DNA of 64,000 nt from Tenacibaculum sp. M341 (GTDB taxonomy: Bacteria; Bacteroidota; Bacteroidia; Flavobacteriales; Flavobacteriaceae): positions 1-64,000 of the forward strand of contig NZ_SJXJ01000012.1 of assembly GCF_004337695.1 (NCBI RefSeq). Reading direction: 5' to 3'. The translations under genes and the position numbers were made by a program. The notes under the pieces were generated by a model. It worked only from the letters and a program-made list of their open reading frames with translations. It had not been told where the DNA came from and did no database searches. The stretch's first letter is position 1, and each line of letters begins with the position of its first letter. Below, in pieces: positions 7,647 through 17,500 of the stretch.

Positions 7647-10600
7647 ATGAAAACAAGATTTCTGTTTGCCTTTTTATTTATAAGTCTACTTTCTTATGGA
7701 ACTGAAAAGTTCCCAAAAGACTCTTTGTCTGAATTTAAAAGTAGATTCAATTCACGATACAATGTCAATATACATAAAGACATTTCACAGAACTTTACAT
7801 GGGATAATATAGAACAATGGTATCCGACTAGCACTGAAATTATCGATGATAGAGATAAAGCATCTAGTTCTTTTAAAGTAATAGAAGAACATGAATCTTG
7901 GGTAGATTCTTTTTCTAATGAAGACATTCAAGAGTTACCTGTAGGTGTAAAATACACAAACGGGAACATTCAATACGCTATTGGAATTACGCATGCAGAT
8001 ATTTACAAAGATCATACAGAATTAACTGTTTTTGCTAGAGTGCGTTTACCACAAACCAATCAAAATGGTATACCAATTGAGCTATTTTTCGGTGCAAACA
8101 ATGTGAAGTTATCACATCAGGGAGGAATTATAGGGGAAGCTAATTTAGTTCTGTTAGGAGATATGCACATTCCATTAAATTCAGGAAAATGGATGCTAAC
8201 GCTTAATGGAGGTTTTGATTATAAATCAGGAAAAACTGAAAATAAAACCTATGTAACGATCACATGTGATGGAGTAAAAGAATTGGCAATTGAAGGAGAA
8301 GTAGAGTTTTCTAGAAGCTTAATTTTACCAGTAGAATCGAATGGAAAAGTAAATGAAACCAAAACTCAGATTGCTAAGCAAATAATTACAGAGAATGGAA
8401 CACAATCTATTCAAGTTCCATATCGAGTAAAAGGAGGTTTTAAAATAGTGGCTTCTGATTGGAATGATTTATTGGTAGGGATTAATCTACAACCTTTTGT
8501 ATTAGCAAAGAAAAGAAATCAGAAAAACTATGAAGGAAATTTTCAATTCCATGTAAATAATGCAGTATTAGATTTTAGTGATTTAAGAAATGATTCAAAA
8601 GTTGTTTTTCCACAGAGCTATCAAGAAAAAGGATTACTACTTCCAGCGGAGGAAACTTGGAGAGGAGTTTATATTAATACTATAGAAGTTAGACTACCTA
8701 AAGAGTTTAAAACTTCAGAAACCATTTCTCAAGATAAAAGAATAGCATTTGGTGCTCATCATTTATTGTTAGATAATTATGGAGTATCAGGATCTTTTTA
8801 CGGAGAGAATATCTTCACTATAGATAAAGGAAGAACCAATAAGAAAAAAGCTTGGGCATATTCACTAGATAGGATAGAAATAACTTTAGATGCTAATAAA
8901 TTAAAGAAAGCGTCTTTTAATGGAAAAATACAATTACCAGTTTCTAAAAATGACAGAAGAGTAGGTTTAAATTATAAAGGATTAATTTCTGACGAAGAAT
9001 ATTCATTGACAGTTAGTAATGATTCAGTCATAGATTTTAATTTATGGAAAGCGAAAGGAGAACTTTTACCGAATAGTGCTATTGAGTTAAAAGTGAAGGA
9101 TGGTGAGTTTAAACCTAAAGCAGTATTGCATGGAAGATTGGCAGTAAGTGCTAGTCAAAAGGAAAATTTAGAAAACGAAGGAGAGGAAATTGTAGATGCA
9201 TCTGGAAAGAAAAAATTAGTTGAGTTTAAAGGAATAGAATTTCAAAACTTAGTTTTAAAAACAGAAGGCAGCGTTTTTTCAGTAGACTATATGGGATATA
9301 AAGGTCAAAGTTTACTAGGGAATTTTCCTGTATCCATCTCTAAAATCGGAATTACAGCTAATGAAACAAATGCCAACTTATATTTTGATATTGGCGTTAA
9401 CTTAATGGGAGAAAACAATGGTTTTGCAGCCAATACAAGTTTAGCCATTATAGGTGCTTTTGAGGAAAAAGATCACAAACAAAAATGGAAGTTTAAAGAA
9501 CTGAAGTTAGAGGCGATATACTTAAAAGCCGATATGGGAGGCTTCTCTATGGAAGGAAGTTTAAAGTTAATGAATAACGATCCTGAGTATGGAGATGGTT
9601 TTGCCGCCAGCTTAAAAGCAGAGTTTAAATCTGGAAAAGGAATAAAAGTAGCAGCAAAAGGAGTTTTTGGAAAGACAGATTTTAGGTATTGGCAATTTGA
9701 AGCAATGGTTGATAATTTGCCACCAGGTACCGGAACTGGTTTGATAAACTTAGAAGGTTTTTCTGGAGGAGCATCATACCGAATGCGAAGAACAGATTTT
9801 AGTTCTTCTTTTTCTCCATCTGGAATAGGATATACTCCCGATAGAAATGTAGGTTTAGGTGTAAAAGCCATGGTAATGTTTAATGCCATTAAAAAAGAAA
9901 TTATAAAAGGAGGTGCAGGATTTGAAATTGTTTTTAATAGAAGTGGAGGAGTTAATTTTTTAGGTTTTTATGGTCAAGCAACGTTTATGGATGTAAAAAT
10001 TCCAGGAATGGATAAAGTAAGCGGATTGATGTCTAAACTAAAAGAGAACACCACAGCTCGAACAAAGTTTTTAGGAGTAACAGACGAAAATGTATCTAAT
10101 TCTTGGGTAGGGAAAAATTTACTAGACAAAGCTTCAGGAGATTTCCCGCAATCGCCAACAGATAAAATGGCAATTAGTGCTAAAGTGTCTATTACGTACG
10201 ATTTTGAAAACAAAGTATTACATGGAGAGTTAGATTCTTTTGTAAATGTAGCAGGAGGTTTTGTAAAAGGTGTTGGACCTGGCGGAAGAGCTGGTTGGGC
10301 AGTATTACATTTTGCACCTAAAGAATGGTATATCTACGTAGGTACGCCAGAAGATCGTTTAGGATTACAAATAGGGGTAGGATCTATAAGAGTAAAAACA
10401 GGTGGTTATTTTATGACAGGTTCAAAACTTTTACCTTCTCCACCGCCGCCGCCTTTAGTAGCAGAAATTATAAGAGTAGATAGGAAAGAATTAGATTATA
10501 TGCGCGATGAAAACGCACTTGCTAGTGGAGGAGGATTCGCATTTGGTACGAATCTATCTATTGATACTGGAGATTTAAGATTCTTAATTTTTTATGCAAG

Positions 10601-12401
10601 TTTTAGAGCTGAAGCAGGTTTCGATATTATGTTGAGAAACTATGGAGAAGCAAAATGTTCTAATACAGGAAAACAAGTTGGTATTAATGGTTGGTATGCA
10701 AACGGACAAGCATATGCAGCCATGCAAGGAGAATTAGGACTACGCATTAAGCTATTCTTCATAAAAAAGAAAATATCAATTATAAAAGGAGCAGCAGCAG
10801 TTTTATTACAAGCAAAAGCACCAAACCCTATTTGGATGCGAGGTTATTTAGCAGGAGAATTTAGTGTACTAGGAGGCTTGGTAAAAGGAGGTTTCCGATT
10901 TAAAATGAGTTTAGGGGAAGAGTGTGTGTTTGATACTGGAGCACCGCTGGGCGGATTGAAAATTATATCAGATGTTACTCCTAAAAATGAGTCCAAAGAT
11001 ATAGATGTATTTGCCATTCCTCAAGCAAGTTTCAGCATGAAAGTAGGAGAGCCAATTGTAATTCCTGAAGATGATGGTGATAAAACATATAAAATCATTT
11101 TAGAAAAGTACAAGGTATTTCATAAAGGAAAAGAAATTCCGGGTGTTATAGAATGGTCAAGACATAAGGACAGAGCAAATTTTGTATCTACGGATATTTT
11201 ACCTCCAAATGAGCCTATAACTGTACAAGTAGAAGTTACTTTTAAAGAAAAAATTAATGGAATTTTCAGAACCATTATGGTTGATGGTAAACCTGCAGTT
11301 GAAGTAGAAGAAAGAACTTTTACAACAGGTAAAGCTCCAACTAATATTCCGTTACATAATATCACATATGCATATCCAGTATTAGATCAAAAATACTTTT
11401 TAGAAGACGAGTATAAGCAAGGGTATATTCAACTAAAAAGAGGTCAGGATTATTTATTTGATAATACACAATGGAAAAGTAATATAGTGTATTATGATGA
11501 TACAAAATTAATTGGTAAGAGCACCTTCAATTATCATACAGCAGATAATATCATTAGTTATGACTTACCTAACATTTCTCAGCAAACTAAATATCATATA
11601 AGTATTGTTAGTGAACCTAAAAATGCAGGAAATACATCAAGTAATTCAAATGATGATGATTATGAAAGAGTAGATTTAAATAATTCAGAAGGAAACTCCG
11701 TAGAAATTCAACAAATAAAAGCAGCTAATCTTTCTAAAGAAAGTGGATCTATAGAGCGTTTAGCCTATGATTTTACTACTTCAGAGTATAAAACTTTTAA
11801 AAGAAAGGTAAATGCAATGAAGGTAAGTGATTATAAATGGTTTCCTATTTATTCAGATGTCATTTATTTAAATAACTCAATTAAAAAACACGAACCTTTT
11901 GATTTAGTAGATTTAAAAGGAGTGGTGTACACAGATTACAAACCATTAGTAACTATTGAGGCAACTTTAGAAGATGATTATTATAAAAAAGATATGAATC
12001 CGCCGTTGTATTCAAAATATCCGATGGCTGGCTATCGCTTTACCAACAGAAATGATAGTGAATTAGGAACACCTCCAAAATATGCATTACCAATAGTAGA
12101 AAGCTATTTAACAAATTTAGAATATGATGTGAATAAGCATGAATTAGAAACCATGTTTCCTTACAGATATAATTTAGGTTTAGCATATAAATCAGATTGG
12201 GTAGATATTCATGAGCAATTAGTAAATGCACACATAGATGGTTTTATACAAGCAAATGATCCTGTATTGAACTTTTTAGATGAAGATTATGTTTTTATGA
12301 GATATGGATTTTATAAAACAAAACTGATTTACAATTTACCTGGAGGGAAAAAAGGTTCAGAAGCAATTTTCCAATTTAAAAATCCAAATAAGTTTAGATA
12401 A
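7647..12401 (+). CDS. giant exported protein of unknown function, first gene of the surface/toxin cluster
   Basis: The 1584 residues start with a signal peptide (about 1-19). The body is dominated by alternating short beta-type segments rich in Gly, Lys and aromatic residues (about 100-1100), like a large beta-solenoid or beta-sandwich array. A run of five prolines lies near residue 930. A more ordinary beta-rich C-terminal part (about 1150-1584) may contain Ig-like folds. I see no T9SS sorting domain, no lipobox and no catalytic motif. It leads six co-directional genes with short gaps (24 bases to the next). I do not recognise a named family; a structural or scaffold role at the cell surface is inferred from context only. 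Confidence 0.8.
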   Translation: MKTRFLFAFLFISLLSYGTEKFPKDSLSEFKSRFNSRYNVNIHKDISQNFTWDNIEQWYPTSTEIIDDRDKASSSFKVIEEHESWVDSFSNEDIQELPVGVKYTNGNIQYAIGITHADIYKDHTELTVFARVRLPQTNQNGIPIELFFGANNVKLSHQGGIIGEANLVLLGDMHIPLNSGKWMLTLNGGFDYKSGKTENKTYVTITCDGVKELAIEGEVEFSRSLILPVESNGKVNETKTQIAKQIITENGTQSIQVPYRVKGGFKIVASDWNDLLVGINLQPFVLAKKRNQKNYEGNFQFHVNNAVLDFSDLRNDSKVVFPQSYQEKGLLLPAEETWRGVYINTIEVRLPKEFKTSETISQDKRIAFGAHHLLLDNYGVSGSFYGENIFTIDKGRTNKKKAWAYSLDRIEITLDANKLKKASFNGKIQLPVSKNDRRVGLNYKGLISDEEYSLTVSNDSVIDFNLWKAKGELLPNSAIELKVKDGEFKPKAVLHGRLAVSASQKENLENEGEEIVDASGKKKLVEFKGIEFQNLVLKTEGSVFSVDYMGYKGQSLLGNFPVSISKIGITANETNANLYFDIGVNLMGENNGFAANTSLAIIGAFEEKDHKQKWKFKELKLEAIYLKADMGGFSMEGSLKLMNNDPEYGDGFAASLKAEFKSGKGIKVAAKGVFGKTDFRYWQFEAMVDNLPPGTGTGLINLEGFSGGASYRMRRTDFSSSFSPSGIGYTPDRNVGLGVKAMVMFNAIKKEIIKGGAGFEIVFNRSGGVNFLGFYGQATFMDVKIPGMDKVSGLMSKLKENTTARTKFLGVTDENVSNSWVGKNLLDKASGDFPQSPTDKMAISAKVSITYDFENKVLHGELDSFVNVAGGFVKGVGPGGRAGWAVLHFAPKEWYIYVGTPEDRLGLQIGVGSIRVKTGGYFMTGSKLLPSPPPPPLVAEIIRVDRKELDYMRDENALASGGGFAFGTNLSIDTGDLRFLIFYASFRAEAGFDIMLRNYGEAKCSNTGKQVGINGWYANGQAYAAMQGELGLRIKLFFIKKKISIIKGAAAVLLQAKAPNPIWMRGYLAGEFSVLGGLVKGGFRFKMSLGEECVFDTGAPLGGLKIISDVTPKNESKDIDVFAIPQASFSMKVGEPIVIPEDDGDKTYKIILEKYKVFHKGKEIPGVIEWSRHKDRANFVSTDILPPNEPITVQVEVTFKEKINGIFRTIMVDGKPAVEVEERTFTTGKAPTNIPLHNITYAYPVLDQKYFLEDEYKQGYIQLKRGQDYLFDNTQWKSNIVYYDDTKLIGKSTFNYHTADNIISYDLPNISQQTKYHISIVSEPKNAGNTSSNSNDDDYERVDLNNSEGNSVEIQQIKAANLSKESGSIERLAYDFTTSEYKTFKRKVNAMKVSDYKWFPIYSDVIYLNNSIKKHEPFDLVDLKGVVYTDYKPLVTIEATLEDDYYKKDMNPPLYSKYPMAGYRFTNRNDSELGTPPKYALPIVESYLTNLEYDVNKHELETMFPYRYNLGLAYKSDWVDIHEQLVNAHIDGFIQANDPVLNFLDEDYVFMRYGFYKTKLIYNLPGGKKGSEAIFQFKNPNKFR

Positions 12402-12424
12402 TAACATTTACACCCCTAGAATTT

Positions 12425-14518
12425 ATGAAAAGTTTATATATAAAAGCCAAAAAGTATTTGGTTGTTTTACTACTGCTTTTATGGAGTGGTCATATGTTTG
12501 GTCAAGTACAAACGCCAGAGGAAAGCATACAAATTATTTCAAGAGTACAAAAAGATAGAGTTTTGTTGCGTTGGGCAGCAAATACTCCAAGTGCTTGGAA
12601 AACCACAAATGCATCGGGATTTGTTTTAGAAAAATATGTGTTAGCCAGAGATGGAAAGCGTTTACAAACACTAGAAAAGGTATGGGAAAAAACAATAAAA
12701 GCAGATCCGTTAGAAACTTGGGAAGAGTTAGTAAATAATAATGACGATGCTGCGGTAATAGCTCAAGCTATTTTTGGAGAAAGTTTTTATGTGAGTGGTG
12801 GAAAAAGTACACAACTAGCAGATATTTATAATTTATCGAATGAAATTACACAGCGTTTTTCATTTTCATTATTAACTGCAGATGCCAATTTTGAGATAGC
12901 AAAAAAAGCAGGTTGGGGATATGAAGATACAGAGGTAAAACAGAATGAAAAATATGTATATAAGATAAAAGGGAATACGTTATCTGGAGGAAAGTTTATA
13001 AAAGGTACAGCTACTATTGCTTCAACAAAAGAGTATGAACCATTACCAAAACCCATTGATTTACGAGGAGTTTTTGGAGATAAAAACGTAGTGTTAACTT
13101 GGGAGTATGCTTTGTTTAAAAAGATATTTACTTCTTATAATTTAGAACGTTCAGAAGACGGTGTAAACTTTAAGCCTCTAAGTAAAGAACCAATTGTAAA
13201 CTTAAATGATAAGCCAAATGCACCTGCAAAGAGAATCTTTTACATAGACTCTTTGGCTAGTAATGATAAAACCTATTATTATCGTGTAAACGGAATTACT
13301 TCTTTTGGAGAAAAGAGTGATTATTCAAAAGTGATTTCAGGAAAAGGTAGTCCTATTTTACCATACACTCCAAGAATAATAGATGTAAAGTTAACGAAGA
13401 AGGCTAATGAAGCAGAAATTTTTTGGGATTTTCCTAAAAAAGGAGAAGCAATTATTCAAAAGTTTCAATTATTAATTGCGCCTAAAGATGAAGGACCTTA
13501 CAAGGTAGAAAAGGACAGTATTGGAGTAACGAATCGAAGATTAATTGTATCTCAATTGGCTTCTTCAAATTATGTGAAGATAAAAGCTGTAGGTAAAAAT
13601 CCGAAACAACAAAAAAGTTCTTTCTCAACCTTAATTCAACCAGTAGATACCATACCTCCTGATGCTCCAATTAACTTACAAGGAAAGATAGATAGTTTAG
13701 GAGTAGTGCGTGTAACTTGGAAACAAAATGAAGAAAGTGATTTATTAGGGTATAGAATTTTTAGAGGTTTTACCAAAGAAGAAGAACCTTCTCAAATAAC
13801 AGAGACTCCTTTTGCGAATAACTCTTTCACAGATTCAGTTGAAATAGAGAGTTTAAACTCAAAAGTTTATTATCAAGTTGTTGCTGTAGATAAAAGATTC
13901 AATCACTCAGAAAAGTCGGTTGTTTTAGTGTTAGAAAAACCTGACGTAATTCCTCCTACAGCTCCTGTTTTTTCAGACTATGATGTACAAGAAGGAAAGA
14001 TTCAATTAAAATGGATACGTTCTTCAGAAGAAGGAGAAGTAACTCATGTATTATCACGAAAAAACTTAACTGAGAATTCAGAGTGGAAAACAGTGTTAAC
14101 TACAAAAGATACAATTCAACAATTTGAAGATACACAATTAAAGGGGAATCATACTTACAGGTATCGTATTAAAGCAATTGACAGATCTGGATTATCATCA
14201 AAACCATCTTCACCTTTAACAATACAAGCACAATCATTGGAAGTTTTAACAGGTGTTAAAGGCTTGAATTACGTTGTGAATAGAGAAACCAACCAAATTG
14301 AAATTTTTTGGAGAGCAGATGAAAAAGAGATTTCTGAATACACTTTATACAAGCAATTAAAAGAAGAAAAACCGAGTACTTGGCGTGTTTTACCAGGTGC
14401 TATAAAAAAGGTAATAGACACAGAGGTAAGTCCGAATGAAACTTACATCTATCATGTTAGAGCATCGTTGTTAAATGGCGATTTCACAAAAGTAAAAACC
14501 ATTGAAGTAAAATTTTAG
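12425..14518 (+). CDS. secreted protein with several fibronectin type III domains
   Basis: The 697 residues begin with a signal peptide (about 1-26, ending near MFGQ). After an N-terminal region of about 200 residues come four to five FnIII-like repeats (about 210-300, 310-405, 410-510, 515-605, 610-697). These show the typical 'VVLTWEY', 'VRVTWKQ', 'IQLKWIRS' B-strand Trp and 'TYYYRVNGI', 'KVYYQVVAVD', 'TYRYRIKAID' F-strand Tyr patterns. Such domains serve as spacers or protein-binding modules. There is no T9SS sorting domain, so it may act in the periplasm or bind a partner at the outer membrane. It ends 3 bases before the next gene, so co-transcription is near certain. Confidence 0.85.
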   Translation: MKSLYIKAKKYLVVLLLLLWSGHMFGQVQTPEESIQIISRVQKDRVLLRWAANTPSAWKTTNASGFVLEKYVLARDGKRLQTLEKVWEKTIKADPLETWEELVNNNDDAAVIAQAIFGESFYVSGGKSTQLADIYNLSNEITQRFSFSLLTADANFEIAKKAGWGYEDTEVKQNEKYVYKIKGNTLSGGKFIKGTATIASTKEYEPLPKPIDLRGVFGDKNVVLTWEYALFKKIFTSYNLERSEDGVNFKPLSKEPIVNLNDKPNAPAKRIFYIDSLASNDKTYYYRVNGITSFGEKSDYSKVISGKGSPILPYTPRIIDVKLTKKANEAEIFWDFPKKGEAIIQKFQLLIAPKDEGPYKVEKDSIGVTNRRLIVSQLASSNYVKIKAVGKNPKQQKSSFSTLIQPVDTIPPDAPINLQGKIDSLGVVRVTWKQNEESDLLGYRIFRGFTKEEEPSQITETPFANNSFTDSVEIESLNSKVYYQVVAVDKRFNHSEKSVVLVLEKPDVIPPTAPVFSDYDVQEGKIQLKWIRSSEEGEVTHVLSRKNLTENSEWKTVLTTKDTIQQFEDTQLKGNHTYRYRIKAIDRSGLSSKPSSPLTIQAQSLEVLTGVKGLNYVVNRETNQIEIFWRADEKEISEYTLYKQLKEEKPSTWRVLPGAIKKVIDTEVSPNETYIYHVRASLLNGDFTKVKTIEVKF

Positions 14519-14521
14519 AAG

Positions 14522-17500
14522 ATGAAAAAGTATATACAAATATTTTTTACGGTCGTATTGTTATCAATAACAGGATTGATACATGGTCAAGAAGCATATT
14601 TTGAATTAAGTATTTCAGGATATGTACAAGATGGAGGAAGAAGTTGTGGAAGCCAAAGAGGTTTACAATGGATAGAGTTAGTATATGAAGATGGAAGAGT
14701 TGATAGGTATTTTGATCCTGGTATTTATGAAAACAGAGCATTAGTGACTCCTAAAGTAAAATTTTATGACTCTAATAAAATACGAACGATTAGATTTCAT
14801 ACCAATAGAAGGTATAAGAGATTTGGTGATTGTAGGTCTGACAGGTCTACTGGTGAGTATAACATGAGAAGAAGTTATAAAAGATGTAACAATAGAAGGT
14901 TAGAGTTTAATGGTTGGCTTAGTGTTGGTGGATATGCAGATATTAAGATTGTACCCGTAATAAAATTAAGAAGACCGCCAGGACTATTTAATTTTGGATC
15001 TAAAGATTATTTAAGAATACCAGCTATAAATGGAGGTAGTAGACTAGATTTTCATTGGGAGTATTCATTTAGTCCATTTGGAACCTATACTCCATTACCA
15101 GCTTATACTCAGGACAGAAATTTTTTAGAAGTTAAAGGAGAAGATTTCTTAGATCCTGAGAGAGATCATGGGAGATTAGTTTACATAAGAGTAAATACTC
15201 GTTGTAGAAGAAATTCACCTGTGCCTGTCTCCAATAGTATTAGTTTTCGCTTTTTCAGAGATGCACCAAGGTTTATTGATAGTACCAGTGAGCCCACAAC
15301 ATGTTACACGGCTACAGATGGAAAGATAAGATTAAGGTTTGATAGAAGTTTGTCACCAGGAGAAGTGTTGAGTATTACAAGTTCAAATCCGAATTTTAGA
15401 ACAAGCGATTATGCAAATCTTACTGCGAGTGATTTTAGTGCTGGTAATTGGATTGAAATTAAAGATTTAGCTCCAGGTGTGTATCCTTTGGCAGTCTCAG
15501 GTTTTTACAGGGGGGCAAATACTTATACAGAATCAATCAATCATAGAAGGACGGTTACAGTTACTCGTCCAGAGCCAGTTGAATTTTGGTTGGATAATAC
15601 AGATGTTTTTTGTCATGGAGGAAGTGATGGAACTATAAAAATATCTGCAAAAGGAGGAAGAAGTGGAGTGTTTCAATATACATTTAAAGAAGAAACAGAT
15701 ACTTCACCAATAGCAGCAAGCGATTGGAAAACCTTTGTAAATAGAGGAGGATCGCCTTCGTATCAAGTAGCAGAAGTTGTAGAAAACTTAAAAAAGGGAA
15801 CATATAAAATTAGAGTAAGAGATGCGAATGGCTGTGAAGCTAAAGAAGTGACAAGAGATGCTAGTGGAAATGTAATAGGAGTGAATCCTTTATTAGAAAG
15901 ATCAATAGAAGTAAAAGAGCCAGAAAAAGCATTAAATGTATCCTTAACAAGTGGAGGAACTATTAATCCTAGTGGATTTGGTTTTTCAGACGGACAAATC
16001 GTAGCGCACATTACAGGAGGAACTCCATTGCATGGAGGTCAGTATAATTACATTTGGACACATGAGAAAGATGGAATTATAACTACTTGGTCAGATGTTA
16101 AAGAAGAATTTGTATCAGGAGAAGAAGGTTGGTTTTTAACCTTAGAAAATGGAATTGATGGTACCTATTCATTAATAGTGACGGATGGAAACTTTAGCGG
16201 AGCGATTAATACAGAAGGTTGTGTTGCAAGTGCCAATACAACATTAATAGAACCAGATAAACTATCTGTAAGTATTCAAAAAACAAATCCGATTTCATGT
16301 AATCCTGCAAATACTTTTGGAGATACAGTTGACGATGGTGAATTAACGGCAATTGCTGATGGAGGTATACCTTTTGATCCTTTAATAGATGGAAAATATA
16401 AGTACGAATACACTTGGAAGAAAAAAGATGCGGCGGGAGTATATCAAATTATTTCTGGAGAAAATGGAGATGTTTTAAGTGGCAGAGAAGAAGGAGAGTA
16501 TGCCGTAAATATTAAAGATAAAAATGGAATTATAGTTGGAACTTACATTAGTAATATTTTAGATACTTCTAATGATGCAACTTATAATTTAACACCACCA
16601 GATTTATTAAAAATAGAATATACAAAGCAAGATGTTTTTTGTAATAAAGGAACTGATGGCGCTATTGATGTAACAATCAAAGGAGGAACAGGTGCTTACA
16701 CAATTCTTTGGAGTACCAATGAAACAACTGAAGATATTTCAAATTTAGTAGCTGGTAGTTACACAATTATGGTAACTGACGAAAAAGGATGTAATGGACA
16801 AGAAACAATTCAAATAGAAGAACCTAAAGAACCTCTTAAAATAGCATATCGATTTTTTGAACCAACTTTTGCAGGAGCAACAAATGGATGGTTAGAAGCT
16901 ACAATTACTGGAGGAACTCCATTAGATTCAGGAGAGTATACGTTTCTTTGGCAAAACAGTTTAGGAAATGATTTAGTCAGTCAAGCAACAGTGTCAGCAA
17001 ATGTAATTACACTGAATGATTTAGGAGAAGATACTTATAAGTTAACGATTCAGGATAAAAATTATCCGTTGGCAATAGACAAACCTAATTGTACCATTAT
17101 TGAAAGTGAGTATTTCTTAAATGATCCAGAACCTTTACAAGCATCAATAAAAATAAACAAAGAAATATCTTGTAATGGGAATAACATTTATGGCGATCCA
17201 TTTTCTGATGGAGAGTTGGAAGTAGTTGCTAGAGGAGGAATCAGATTGCAACCAAGTCAAAATGGAGGATTGCCTTATTTCTATACTTGGAAAAAAGAAA
17301 CAAGTCCAGGAGTGTGGACAGAATTAACTTCTTACACAACCAATATTGCATCTGGATTAGGAGAAGGAAATTATGCTGTAAATATAAAAGATGCTAATGG
17401 AATTGTTTTGGGTGAGTATCAGAATAACATTTTAGTAATAGAGAAAGATATTACTCAAGAAATTAAAGAACCAACTTTATTAGAGGTTGATATTAAAAAA

